The position numbers and the translations under genes are program-made. A stretch of 64,000 nt of DNA, from assembly GCF_019084545.1 (NCBI RefSeq), contig NZ_JAHREP010000020.1, forward strand, positions 1 through 64,000, written 5' to 3'. The notes under the pieces are model-generated. The model had not been told where the DNA came from and did not search any database. It saw only the letters and a program-made list of their open reading frames with translations. The DNA comes from Marinobacterium ramblicola. GTDB taxonomy: Bacteria; Pseudomonadota; Gammaproteobacteria; Pseudomonadales; Balneatricaceae. Shown here in pieces: positions 36,037-44,146 of this stretch (its first letter is position 1; every line of letters begins with the position of its first letter).

Positions 36037-36687
36037 TTGGAACTTCTCGACTTTCTAAACGACAACCTCGATCTGATTCTGCAGTTGACGGCCGAGCACA
36101 TTTCGCTGGTCGCCGTCGCCGTCGGACTCGCCACCGTCACCGGCGTCCCGATCGGCATCGCCATCACGCAGAATGAGCGGGCCGCGCGCATCGTGCTCTA
36201 TGTCGCGTCGATCATCATCACCATCCCGTCAATTGCCCTGTTCGGCCTCATGATTCCACTACTGTCCACCATCGGTCAGGGGATTGGCTATCTGCCGGCG
36301 GTGATCGCCGTACTGCTCTACTCGCAGCTGCCGATTATCCGCAACACCTACACCGCCATTAACAACGTCAACCCCGCACTGCGCGAAGCCGCCAGAGGGG
36401 TAGGCATGAGCCCGCTGCAGCGCTTGCGGATGGTCGAAGTCCCGCTGGCGATACCAGTGATCATGGCCGGTGTGCGTACCGCCGTGGTGATGAACATCGG
36501 TGTCATGGCGATTGCAGCCTATATCGGCGCCGGGGGCCTGGGCGTACTGATCAGCCGCGGTATCTCACAGAGCGATCCGCGCCAGCTTATCGCCGGAGCC
36601 ATTGCCGTGAGCATTCTGGCGGTCATCGCCGACTACGCGCTGCTCTGGCTGCAGAGGCGCCTCACGCCCAAGGGCGTATCCGCCTGA
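36037..36687 (+). CDS. ABC transporter permease, OpuCB/CD-like (quaternary-amine uptake)
   Basis: The roughly 216-residue inner-membrane protein has five or six helices and a BPD-type permease loop (REAARGVGMSPLQRLRMVEVPLAIP). It belongs to the OpuC/YehY family of betaine, choline and carnitine importers. I suggest the TTG at 36037 (LELLDFLNDNL), preceded by GGGGAAAG; the ATG at 35968 adds 23 residues without family similarity. The ATPase gene follows after 32 bases. Together with the second permease and the binding protein it makes a complete importer. Confidence 0.87.
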   Translation: MELLDFLNDNLDLILQLTAEHISLVAVAVGLATVTGVPIGIAITQNERAARIVLYVASIIITIPSIALFGLMIPLLSTIGQGIGYLPAVIAVLLYSQLPIIRNTYTAINNVNPALREAARGVGMSPLQRLRMVEVPLAIPVIMAGVRTAVVMNIGVMAIAAYIGAGGLGVLISRGISQSDPRQLIAGAIAVSILAVIADYALLWLQRRLTPKGVSA

Positions 36688-36719
36688 TTACGACCTACTC
36701 CGCCGCCGCTTAACGGGAC

Positions 36720-37886
36720 ATGACAATGATAAAAATCGACAACCTGACCAAGATATTTGAAACCCCGAACGGACCGGTCACCGCTGCAGACCACATCAAC
36801 ATGGAGGTCCCCGAGGGGGAGATCTGTGTGCTGCTAGGCCCCTCCGGCTGCGGTAAAACCACCACGCTGAAGATGATCAACCGCATCATCCCGCCGAGCT
36901 CCGGCCGGGTCTTCATCAATGGTGAAGACACCACGGGCCTGAACACGGTGGAACTGCGGCGCAACATCGGCTACGTGATCCAGCAGATCGGCCTGTTCCC
37001 GAACATGACCATCGAGGAGAACATCGCCGTCGTGCCCAAACTGCTGGGCTGGGACAGCAATCGCTACAAGGCGCGCGCCAAGGAGCTGCTTGAGCTGGTG
37101 GCGCTGGATCCATCCGTATTCCTCAAGCGCTACCCCCGGGAGCTCTCCGGCGGTCAGCAGCAGCGCGTCGGCGTCGCCCGCGCCCTGGCCGCGGATCCGC
37201 CCGTGATGCTGATGGATGAGCCGTTCGGTGCCATCGACCCGATCAACCGTGAAGTGATCCAGGACGAATTCCTGAAGATGCAGCAGGAGCTGCGCAAGAC
37301 CATCATGTTCGTCAGCCACGATATCGATGAGGCGGTGAAGATGGCCAATCGCATCGCCATCTTCCGCGGCGGACGCCTGGTGCAGTACGACACCCCCGAT
37401 GACTTGCTGGCGCACCCCAAGGACGATTTCGTCGAAAGCTTCGTCGGCGATGACCGCGCACTGAAGCGCCTGCGTCTGGTCCAGGTCAGCCAGGTGATGG
37501 AACCGGTCGCCGTGGTCAAGCCCAGCGACAGCCTGCAGACGGCTCTCGCCCGCATAGAGGAGCATGGTTACAGCCGCGCCATCCTGATGGTCAACGAAAA
37601 ACATCAGCCGATCGGCTATGTCTCCCGCAGCGTGGCGCAAACCACCAAGGGACTCTGCGGCGACCACTACTTCGGGCTAAAAGCGACGACATCGCCGAGC
37701 GATGATCTGCGCAAGGTGGCATCCCTGATGTTCAACCACGACACCACCTGGCTGCCCTGCACCGATGAACAGGGTGTACTGGTCGGCCGGGTCACCCAAC
37801 AGGGGATCACTCACTATCTAGGTGCGACCTACCAGCGTGACGCCCTTAACGCGCAGAGCCCTCACCTGCATCAAGTCAACGCCTGA
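36720..37886 (+). CDS. ABC transporter ATPase with CBS domains, OpuCA-like
   Basis: The 388-residue protein has the Walker A motif GPSGCGKTTT (40-49), the signature LSGGQQQR, and Walker B ending VMLMDEPFGAID. A C-terminal tandem CBS region (about 255-375; QVMEPVAVVKPSDSLQTALARIEEHGYSRAILMV-like) follows. CBS domains in OpuA/OpuC ATPases sense ionic strength or nucleotides and gate uptake. The domain order matches OpuCA of Gram-positives and the YehX/ProV group. It is second in the importer operon and 14 bases before the second permease gene. Confidence 0.9.
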   Translation: MTMIKIDNLTKIFETPNGPVTAADHINMEVPEGEICVLLGPSGCGKTTTLKMINRIIPPSSGRVFINGEDTTGLNTVELRRNIGYVIQQIGLFPNMTIEENIAVVPKLLGWDSNRYKARAKELLELVALDPSVFLKRYPRELSGGQQQRVGVARALAADPPVMLMDEPFGAIDPINREVIQDEFLKMQQELRKTIMFVSHDIDEAVKMANRIAIFRGGRLVQYDTPDDLLAHPKDDFVESFVGDDRALKRLRLVQVSQVMEPVAVVKPSDSLQTALARIEEHGYSRAILMVNEKHQPIGYVSRSVAQTTKGLCGDHYFGLKATTSPSDDLRKVASLMFNHDTTWLPCTDEQGVLVGRVTQQGITHYLGATYQRDALNAQSPHLHQVNA

Positions 37887-37900
37887 GAGAGGTATCGATC

Positions 37901-38632
37901 ATGAAAAAGCTCAGGTTGACTCGCTATGGCTATGGAATTGGCCTGGTACTGATGTTCACGTTGGGCATTCTGGCCGAGCAGTACGACGTTGTGGACGAAC
38001 TTTTCTTCTACCAGGAGGATGTCGTCTACTTGACCGTGCAACACATCGAGTTGGTACTGATATCCGGCGGTATTGCGATACTGATCGGCGTACCACTGGG
38101 TACGCTATTGAGCCGGCCGAGGTTCGCCCGGATCGCGGAAACCGCCATGCAGAGCCTGAATATCGGCACCACCATTCCGACACTGGCGATCCTTGCTCTG
38201 TCCATGAGCCTGCTAGGCATCGGCATGCTGCCCGCTGTATTTGGACTCTGTATCGCCTCGCTGCTACCGATTGTACGCAACACCTACACCGGTTTGCTGG
38301 AGGTACCCGACCACCTGAAAGAGGCTGCATCCGGCATCGGTATGACGGCGCAGCAGATGCTGTATCGCATTGAGTTGCCCAACGCCCTGTATGTGATCTT
38401 TGCCGGCATACGCACGGCGCTGGCGATCAACGTCGGTACCGTCCCGCTGGCGTTCCTGATTGGCGGTGGTGGTCTGGGTGAACTGATCTTCACCGGTATC
38501 GACCTGGACGAGCCCTTCATGATGCTTGCCGGGGCCATACCTACCGCGATGCTGGCGATTCTGGCCGACATCGTCATCGCCGTGCTCGCGTTTCTGATTG
38601 TACCCAAAGGGGTAAACCCCCTGCGTACCTAA
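37901..38632 (+). CDS. ABC transporter permease, second OpuC-type subunit
   Basis: The 243-residue protein has an N-terminal anchor helix and a BPD permease core of about five helices. The cytoplasmic loop KEAASGIGMTAQQMLYRIELPNALY is the ATPase contact, and FLIGGGGLGELIFTGI is typical of the betaine permease group. It differs from the first permease, so the importer probably works with a permease heterodimer like OpuCB-OpuCD. GAGAGG precedes the ATG. Confidence 0.88.
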   Translation: MKKLRLTRYGYGIGLVLMFTLGILAEQYDVVDELFFYQEDVVYLTVQHIELVLISGGIAILIGVPLGTLLSRPRFARIAETAMQSLNIGTTIPTLAILALSMSLLGIGMLPAVFGLCIASLLPIVRNTYTGLLEVPDHLKEAASGIGMTAQQMLYRIELPNALYVIFAGIRTALAINVGTVPLAFLIGGGGLGELIFTGIDLDEPFMMLAGAIPTAMLAILADIVIAVLAFLIVPKGVNPLRT

Positions 38633-38674
38633 TGCATTAAAACAAATGCAATAAAAACAAACGAGGAAAGCATA

Positions 38675-39562
38675 ATGCGTAAACTGATCAAACAGCTTGG
38701 CACCACCCTGATGGCGACCCTGGTTGCAACGGCGGTGCAAGCCTCCCCCTTGGTGATTGGCGGCAAGAACTTCACCGAACAGCAACTGCTGACCGAGATG
38801 ACCGCCCAATATCTGGATCACCAGGGATTCGACGTGGAACGTCGTGCGGGCATGGGCAGTGCGGTACTGCGCAAGGCTCAGGAGAATGGCCAGGTGGACC
38901 TGTACTGGGAGTACACCGGCACTTCGCTGGTGGTGTACAACAAGGTGACGGACAAGATCGACGATCCGGCCGAGGTGTACAAAACGGTCAAGGCAATGGA
39001 TGGCGCCTTGGGACTGGTTTGGCTGAACCCATCCAAAGCCAACAACACCTACGCACTGGTGATGCGCAGTGCCGACGCGGCAAAGCAGCAGATCGCGACG
39101 CTGAGCGATCTGGCGGCCGCAATCAACTCGGGCCGTGAACTGACGCTGGCGACCAATGCGGAGTGGTACTCCCGCGAGGATGGCTATCGTGAGCTGGCCA
39201 AAGCCTATGACTTCAAGATCCCGCGCGACAATATCAAGCGCATGGACAGCGGCCTTACCTATGTCGCGCTGAAGGAGGGCGAGGTCGATGTTGCACTGGC
39301 GTTCGCTACCGATGGCCGTATCCCGGCGTTCGATTTCGTGGTACTTGAGGACGACAAGAACTTCTTCCCCAACTATGCGATCACGCCGGTGGTACGCAAA
39401 GAGGTGCTCAACGCGAATCCGAAGTTGGGCGATCTGATGAACGCACTGTCAGCACAGCTCGACAACGACACCATGTCGGCACTGAATGCCAAGGTTGACG
39501 TCGATAGGCAGAGCATCGAGGAGGTCGCCGGCGCGTTCCTGAAATCCAAAGGGCTGCTGTAA
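38675..39562 (+). CDS. Glycine betaine/carnitine/choline-type substrate-binding protein
   Basis: The 295-residue precursor has a signal peptide (residues 1-23, VQA-SP) and no lipobox, so it is a soluble periplasmic protein. It is an OpuAC/OpuCC-type binding protein: GGKNFTEQQLLTEMTAQYL at the mature start, LYWEYTGTSLVVYN in the middle, and VALAFATDGRIPAFDFVVLEDDKNFFP near the hinge. These proteins bind quaternary ammonium compounds in an aromatic box. The specific ligand cannot be read. A stem-loop follows its stop. Confidence 0.9.
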   Translation: MRKLIKQLGTTLMATLVATAVQASPLVIGGKNFTEQQLLTEMTAQYLDHQGFDVERRAGMGSAVLRKAQENGQVDLYWEYTGTSLVVYNKVTDKIDDPAEVYKTVKAMDGALGLVWLNPSKANNTYALVMRSADAAKQQIATLSDLAAAINSGRELTLATNAEWYSREDGYRELAKAYDFKIPRDNIKRMDSGLTYVALKEGEVDVALAFATDGRIPAFDFVVLEDDKNFFPNYAITPVVRKEVLNANPKLGDLMNALSAQLDNDTMSALNAKVDVDRQSIEEVAGAFLKSKGLL

Positions 39563-39571
39563 CAGACGATC

Positions 39572-39590
39572 GGGCCGGGAACCTCGGCCC
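39572..39590 (+). terminator. Intercistronic stem-loop after the binding-protein gene
   Basis: GGGCCG (39572-39577) pairs with CGGCCC (39585-39590), loop of 7 bases, 9 bases after the stop codon. No T-tract follows, so it more likely protects the upstream mRNA or reduces read-through than stops transcription completely. Confidence 0.5.
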
Positions 39591-39607
39591 TTCATGGAGC
39601 CAGCGTT

Positions 39608-40444
39608 ATGAAAACACCCAAGCTGTCTGTCGGAGCTGTCCAGTTCAATCCGGTGTTACTGGACCTGGACGGCAATCTGGCCAAGCATGCGGACTGGATT
39701 GAGAAGGCTCGACAGCGCGCTGTCGAGCTGCTGTTGTTTCCCGAGCTGTCGCTGACCGGTTATCAACTGGGACGACAGGCCCCCGAGGCCGCCATCTCCC
39801 GCAACGACCGGCGCCTCCATGAACTTGCTCAGGTCGCCCCGGAGATCTGCGTGGTGGTGGGTTTTGCCGAACAGGCCAGTCCCGGCGAGTACTACAACGC
39901 CGTTGCCTACCTGCAAAACGGCGAGGTCAGCGCGGTCTATCGCAAGATCAATCTGCCCACCTACGGCGGGCTCGAAGAGGGAAAATGGTTCCACGCCGGC
40001 GAGGAGCTGGTGCTGAGCGAATGCAAGGAGTCCTGGCGTGCCTGCACTCTGATCTGCGCCGATCTGTGGAACCCGGCCCTGGTGCACTGTGCCATGCTGC
40101 GCCGCCCGGAGCTGCTGCTGGCCCCGGTCAACTCCGCTTCGGCCATCGTCAGCGAAGCCTTCTCCAATGAAACCAACTGGCAGATCAACGTCAGCTTCTA
40201 CGCCATGCTCTATGGCGTACCAGTGGTTATGGCAAACCGCTACGGCAAGGAGGGCGATGCCTGGTTCTGGGGCGGCAGCCGCATCCTCGGCCCCCGCGGC
40301 GAGGTGTTGGCGCTTGCGGAGGACCGGGAGTGCCTGATCAGCGCCGAGTTGGATCTGGAATCGATCGCGGCCGCACGCTTCGACCACCCGGCAATCCGCG
40401 ATGCCGATACCCCGTTGATCCGCCGCCTGCTGGACAACCACTAA
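39608..40444 (+). CDS. Carbon-nitrogen hydrolase (nitrilase superfamily)
   Basis: The 278-residue protein has the intact nitrilase-fold triad Glu46 (LLLFPELSLTGY), Lys113 (VYRKINLPTYG) and Cys150 (TLICADLWNP). The sequence around Cys150 (CADLWNP) suggests an amidase or N-carbamoyl-type hydrolase rather than a true nitrilase. The enzyme is cytosolic. It is in line with the importer genes (45-base gap with a stem-loop) and ahead of the MmgE/PrpD gene, suggesting that it acts on an amide or carbamoyl derived from the imported compound. Unlike the nitrilase at 10066 it is intact. Confidence 0.85.
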   Translation: MKTPKLSVGAVQFNPVLLDLDGNLAKHADWIEKARQRAVELLLFPELSLTGYQLGRQAPEAAISRNDRRLHELAQVAPEICVVVGFAEQASPGEYYNAVAYLQNGEVSAVYRKINLPTYGGLEEGKWFHAGEELVLSECKESWRACTLICADLWNPALVHCAMLRRPELLLAPVNSASAIVSEAFSNETNWQINVSFYAMLYGVPVVMANRYGKEGDAWFWGGSRILGPRGEVLALAEDRECLISAELDLESIAAARFDHPAIRDADTPLIRRLLDNH

Positions 40445-40453
40445 TCCCAAAGT

Positions 40454-40471
40454 GCGGGCAGCCCTGCCCGC
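40454..40471 (+). terminator. Stem-loop between the carbon-nitrogen hydrolase and MmgE/PrpD genes
   Basis: GCGGGCA (40454-40460) and TGCCCGC (40465-40471) form a perfect 7-base stem with a 4-base loop. An A-rich stretch, not T-rich, follows, so mRNA processing or partial termination is more probable than full termination. Confidence 0.45.
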
Positions 40472-40493
40472 CCATCAAAGAATAAAAACCACT

Positions 40494-41825
40494 ATGCAAA
40501 CCCTGGACGCATTCATTCATCGGCTGGATGCATGGGAGCTGCCGCCTGCCGTCATCGACCAGGCCCAACGCTGCTTGCTCGATCTGATCGGTGTTGCTGC
40601 AGCCGGCCACCGCACCCGGCTTAGCCACATTCTGTCCAACTTCGTCACCAGCCAGTATCCCGGTGAGACGCCCCTGCTGTTCAGTGCCCAGCATGCAAGC
40701 CTGTGCGGCAGTGCACTGTTTGGCTCCATGCTGATCGACAGCCTTGACGCCCATGACGGCCAGGTACTGACCAAGGGGCATGTGGGTGTCGCCATCCTGC
40801 CCGCCCTGCTGGCAGTAGCCCATGAACAGTGCCTGAACGGAGAGCAACTGCTCACCGCACTGGTAATCGGCTACGAAGTCGCCACCCGCGCCGGTATCGC
40901 GTTGCACCGCACCGCCTGCGACTACCACACTTCCGGTGCCTGGAACGGTATAGGCGTTGCCGCCGTTGTCGCACGGCTGCGCGGGTTGGATGCGAAGGCC
41001 ACCCGTGAAGCCCTGGGCAGCGCCGAGTTCTATGGTCCTCGCAGCCAGATGATGCGCTGCATCGACCACCCCACCATGGTCAAGGACGGCTCCGGCTGGG
41101 GGGCGCTGGCCGGGGTCAGTGCCGTCCTGCTGGCCGAAGCAGGCTTCACCGGCGCGCCGGCGGTCACCCTGTTCGGCGACGCGGTCACCGACATCTGGCA
41201 GGATCTGGGGCAGCGCTGGTATATCCTGGAGCAGTACTTCAAGGCCTACCCGGTCTGCCGCTGGGCCCAGCCCGCGGTGGAGGCGGTGCGCGAAATCCGC
41301 CGCCAGCCCGGCTTCAGTGTCGAGCAGATCGAAGCCATCGAGATCTACAGCTTCCACGAGGCGACCCGCCTGCATAAGGTGCTGCCCGAGACCACCGAGG
41401 AGGCGCAGTACAGCCTGCCGTTCTCGGTCGCCTCGGCACTGATCGATGACTGCATACTGCCGGAAGCGGTGGCTGAAACCAGCGCAGGACTGGCTCACCC
41501 GATGCGCCGCGCCCTCAGTCAGCGCGTAAGGATGCGCGAGACCGATGTGTACAACGCCCGTTTCCCGGCCGAGCGCTGGGCACACGCCTGCGTGGTGATG
41601 AAGGATGGACGTGAACTGGTATCGCAACCGGCGATCGCCCGAGGCAACCCGGAAAATCCGCTCACCACCGAGGAGCTGTCCGCCAAGTTCGACGGCCTGA
41701 CCGACGGTCTGCTGTCCGACGCCACCCGCAACCGGATACGGCAGTTGAGCCTGGGCGCCTGGACGCTCGATAAGACAGAAGTCGCCGAACTACTGCAGCT
41801 GTTGACCAGCCCCGTCAGCCTGTAA
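40494..41825 (+). CDS. MmgE/PrpD family protein
   Basis: The 443-residue protein belongs to the MmgE/PrpD superfamily, all-helical plus alpha/beta proteins that dehydrate or isomerise small carboxylates (2-methylcitrate, cis-aconitate). Landmarks are CLLDLIGVAAAGH near residue 27-40, DAHDGQVLTKGHVG in the active-site region, and KAYPVCRWAQPAVEA in the middle. It is only distantly related to the true PrpD at 46364. Its place behind the importer and the carbon-nitrogen hydrolase suggests that it handles a carboxylate intermediate of the same pathway. The ATG at 40494 begins the family sequence; 40452 is an unlikely earlier start. Confidence 0.83.
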   Translation: MQTLDAFIHRLDAWELPPAVIDQAQRCLLDLIGVAAAGHRTRLSHILSNFVTSQYPGETPLLFSAQHASLCGSALFGSMLIDSLDAHDGQVLTKGHVGVAILPALLAVAHEQCLNGEQLLTALVIGYEVATRAGIALHRTACDYHTSGAWNGIGVAAVVARLRGLDAKATREALGSAEFYGPRSQMMRCIDHPTMVKDGSGWGALAGVSAVLLAEAGFTGAPAVTLFGDAVTDIWQDLGQRWYILEQYFKAYPVCRWAQPAVEAVREIRRQPGFSVEQIEAIEIYSFHEATRLHKVLPETTEEAQYSLPFSVASALIDDCILPEAVAETSAGLAHPMRRALSQRVRMRETDVYNARFPAERWAHACVVMKDGRELVSQPAIARGNPENPLTTEELSAKFDGLTDGLLSDATRNRIRQLSLGAWTLDKTEVAELLQLLTSPVSL

Positions 41826-41832
41826 ACAGAAA

Positions 41833-41853
41833 CCCCGGCTTCAATGGCCGGGG
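41833..41853. terminator. Bidirectional terminator between convergent MmgE/PrpD and amidohydrolase genes
   Basis: CCCCGGC (41833-41839) pairs with GCCGGGG (41847-41853), loop TTCAATG. CTATTTG follows on the plus strand and TTTCTGTTT on the minus strand, so it can serve both genes. Confidence 0.7.
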
Positions 41854-41876
41854 CTATTTGTCGACACCACTCAGGT

Positions 41877-42761
41877 TTATCGGAAGCCGTACAACCGAGC
41901 CGGGTTGTCCACCAGGATACGATTACGCATCATTTCATCCGGGACCCAACGCGCCAGCAGATCCAGCAGATCGCCGTCGTTCGGCATCGGGATCAGAAAA
42001 TGGGGATGGGGCCAGTCCGATCCCCAGACACAGCGCGCCGGGTTGGCCTCGATCAAGGCACGTGCAAAACGATCCACATCCGCGTACGGGGGGTGTTGCA
42101 GGGCGGTGATACGGTAGGCACCGGAGAGCTTGACCCAGGCCTTGTCTTCCCGCAGCAGGTTCAGCAGGGCTTGAAACCCTGGATGCTCAATCCCCTTGCG
42201 ACAATCCATATGTCCCATGTGGTCGATTACCACCGGAACCGGCAGCGCACGCAGGCGGTTTTCCAGCTCCTCGAACTCGGAGACATCGATCAGACACTGC
42301 AGATGCCAGCTACGGGTCGCCAGCCGCTGGGCAAGCGCTTCCACATCGGACCACTGAATACCGCCCTTGAACAGCAGGTTCAGGCGCACACCGCAGTAAC
42401 CGAGTGCCTGTAGCGTATCCAGTTCAGCATCGCTGACATCCGCATCCAGCACCGCTATGCCCTTGTATTCCAGACCCTGCCCGCGCAGGTAGGCCAGGGC
42501 ATCCATCTGCAGACGATTATCGGTACCGTAGACACTGGGCTGTACCAACACACCACGGGAGATGCCCAGCCGACGGTGCAGGTGCAGATAGGCACCCACC
42601 GGTGCATCCGGTGGCGTATAGGTGCGGTTCAGGGTATAGGGGTAACGCGGTTCTGGACCGAATACGTGAGCGTGGGTATCACAGGCACCGTCGGGTACAT
42701 CAAAGACGGGTGCTTTGGGAAAGGGATCCGCGGCTTCACAGAAAGGTATGCTTGCGCTCAT
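41877..42761 (-). CDS. Amidohydrolase family protein, LigI-like (2-pyrone-4,6-dicarboxylate lactonase type)
   Basis: The 294-residue protein is an amidohydrolase-superfamily TIM barrel of the cog3618 group, whose best-known member LigI opens a pyrone-dicarboxylate lactone without needing a metal. It has DTHAHVFGP near the N-terminus, VVIDHMGHMD in the middle and WGSDWPHPH with the catalytic aspartate near the end. Hydrolysis of a lactone or cyclic ester is the likely reaction. The ATG at 42761 matches the family N-terminus. A strong terminator separates it from the alpha/beta-hydrolase gene upstream on the same strand. Confidence 0.82.
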   Translation of the reverse strand: MSASIPFCEAADPFPKAPVFDVPDGACDTHAHVFGPEPRYPYTLNRTYTPPDAPVGAYLHLHRRLGISRGVLVQPSVYGTDNRLQMDALAYLRGQGLEYKGIAVLDADVSDAELDTLQALGYCGVRLNLLFKGGIQWSDVEALAQRLATRSWHLQCLIDVSEFEELENRLRALPVPVVIDHMGHMDCRKGIEHPGFQALLNLLREDKAWVKLSGAYRITALQHPPYADVDRFARALIEANPARCVWGSDWPHPHFLIPMPNDGDLLDLLARWVPDEMMRNRILVDNPARLYGFR

Positions 42762-42785
42762 CTCAAACCTCGACAAACGAAAAAA

Positions 42786-42816
42786 CCCGGTGACGGTAGT
42801 GCAATCCGTCACCGGG
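42786..42816 (-). terminator. Intrinsic terminator after the alpha/beta-hydrolase-fold gene
   Basis: An 11-base perfect stem (42806-42816 and 42786-42796, minus-strand arm CCCGGTGACGG) with a 9-base loop is followed on the minus strand by TTTTTTCG. This is a textbook Rho-independent terminator 33 bases after the stop. The amidohydrolase gene beyond it must depend on read-through or its own promoter. Confidence 0.88.
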
Positions 42817-42848
42817 GAGAGAGGACATCCAGGCCCCCAAGAGCAGGA

Positions 42849-43739
42849 TCAGACGTTAGCCTTGATCCACTGGGCAATGTGACCGGAGAACTCGATGAAT
42901 TTCGGATCGTGGTCCAGCATCCACTCGGTGTGACCACCTCCGGCGAGCAGGAACAGCTCCTTCGGACCCGGGTATGCGGCATACAGAGACTTGGGCTCGG
43001 TCACCGGATGCAGGTCGTTTTCCGCACCATGGGCGATCAGCAGGGGCACGCTGGCGAAACGCTCGTCCAGGTTTGCTTCCGGGTTGAAGCTGATCAGCGA
43101 ATCCGCAAAATCGAAGCTTGAAGTCACGCCGTAACCCGGCGCCTTGACCAACTCGGTAAACACATACTCGCGGCTCACCGGATCCAGCGGGTAGATATCG
43201 AACGGGTCGATCCCCTTCGGCTCGCCCCCCTTGGCCAGGCGCAGACGCTCCTCGGCCATGAACTGCTTGAACGCCTTCCAGCCGTGCTCGCCGCGTAGCG
43301 CTTTCTGCACGCGTACCGAATTGAAGAAACCGTTCATTGAGATCAGCGCATCGATCTGACCTTCGCAGATACGGTAGGTGTCGAGGATCAGACCGCCCGC
43401 CATACCCCAGCCGGCCAGTACCACTTTACGACCCTCTACAACAGCGCGCTCACGCACAACGGCGACGGCGGCGGCGATATCGCGAACCTGCTCCTCCAGG
43501 ATCACGCGCTCGCGAATGCCTTCGGATTCACCGAAACCGCGGTAGTCGAAACCAAAACAGGTGAAACCCTTGGGGGTCAGGGCACGGGCATAACGCTCCG
43601 GGTGGATGTTCTTCTGGCCGGTAAAACCGGAGCAGACGATCACTATCGGCAGAGACTTGTCGGAATTATTTTCGTCAACGAAGAAGGCACCGTCGAGAGT
43701 CAGGCCGTCGCTTTTAAACTGAATTTTTTGTTCGATCAT
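42849..43739 (-). CDS. Alpha/beta-hydrolase-fold protein lacking the nucleophile serine
   Basis: The 296-residue protein is a complete alpha/beta hydrolase with the oxyanion region CSGFTGQKN, the acid in HGAENDLHP and the histidine in AGGGHTEWM. The nucleophile elbow, normally GxSxGG, reads GWGMAGG with Gly112 where serine is expected, so an ordinary serine-esterase reaction is unlikely. It could bind ligand, act as a non-hydrolytic lyase, or use another residue. Site C, 90-120 bases upstream, places it in the same candidate regulon as the importer. Its gene ends at a strong intrinsic terminator. Confidence 0.8.
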   Translation of the reverse strand: MIEQKIQFKSDGLTLDGAFFVDENNSDKSLPIVIVCSGFTGQKNIHPERYARALTPKGFTCFGFDYRGFGESEGIRERVILEEQVRDIAAAVAVVRERAVVEGRKVVLAGWGMAGGLILDTYRICEGQIDALISMNGFFNSVRVQKALRGEHGWKAFKQFMAEERLRLAKGGEPKGIDPFDIYPLDPVSREYVFTELVKAPGYGVTSSFDFADSLISFNPEANLDERFASVPLLIAHGAENDLHPVTEPKSLYAAYPGPKELFLLAGGGHTEWMLDHDPKFIEFSGHIAQWIKANV

Positions 43740-44146
43740 TGTTTTTGTACTCTAGCTGCCAAGGTCAGGTTACTGTTCAACGTTAGCCATCATCTCCGAA
43801 TCAACCCGGCGAAAGTTTTCATTTTTCGACTTTATCGGCAACCATTCCGACTTTCATCACTGGGACAGCGGATGCGCTTCAAGGCTGAAATCGATGGCTG
43901 AATAACCGTCTGCGGGGCGTGGTAGCGGATATCGATAGCGTTCGTGAATCACTAAAACGGGCGGCGTCGATCCATGTCAGAGCGGAGTCCGATATTCCTG
44001 CTTCAGCCAGGTCAACCTATCTATTTTCAGGATGAGAAATCACTCGCGGGGGGTAATAACTCCGTGCAGGGAGTCTTTATGTTATAACTCCAGGACCTCT
44101 TATCGAGAAAACATATAACCATAAAAATAACGGGTTTATATAAAAA
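43740..44146. other. Divergent intergenic region with operator site C
   Basis: The 407 bases between the alpha/beta-hydrolase gene and the chemoreceptor gene contain no convincing gene. They hold site C near 43820-43855. Closer to the chemoreceptor there is an A/T-rich stretch (44090-44146) and a small hairpin, ACTCC-GTGCAG-GGAGT near 44058. No good ribosome-binding site precedes the chemoreceptor ATG. Confidence 0.4.
43827..43852 (-). promoter_or_regulatory. 21-bp-phased operator (site C) upstream of the alpha/beta-hydrolase-fold gene
   Basis: On the minus strand AGTCGGAATG and AGTCGAAAAA start exactly 21 bases apart (GTCG complements at 43848-43851 and 43827-43830). The proximal half-site is about 85 bases before the start codon and points toward the gene, the same geometry as site B. 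Confidence 0.58.
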
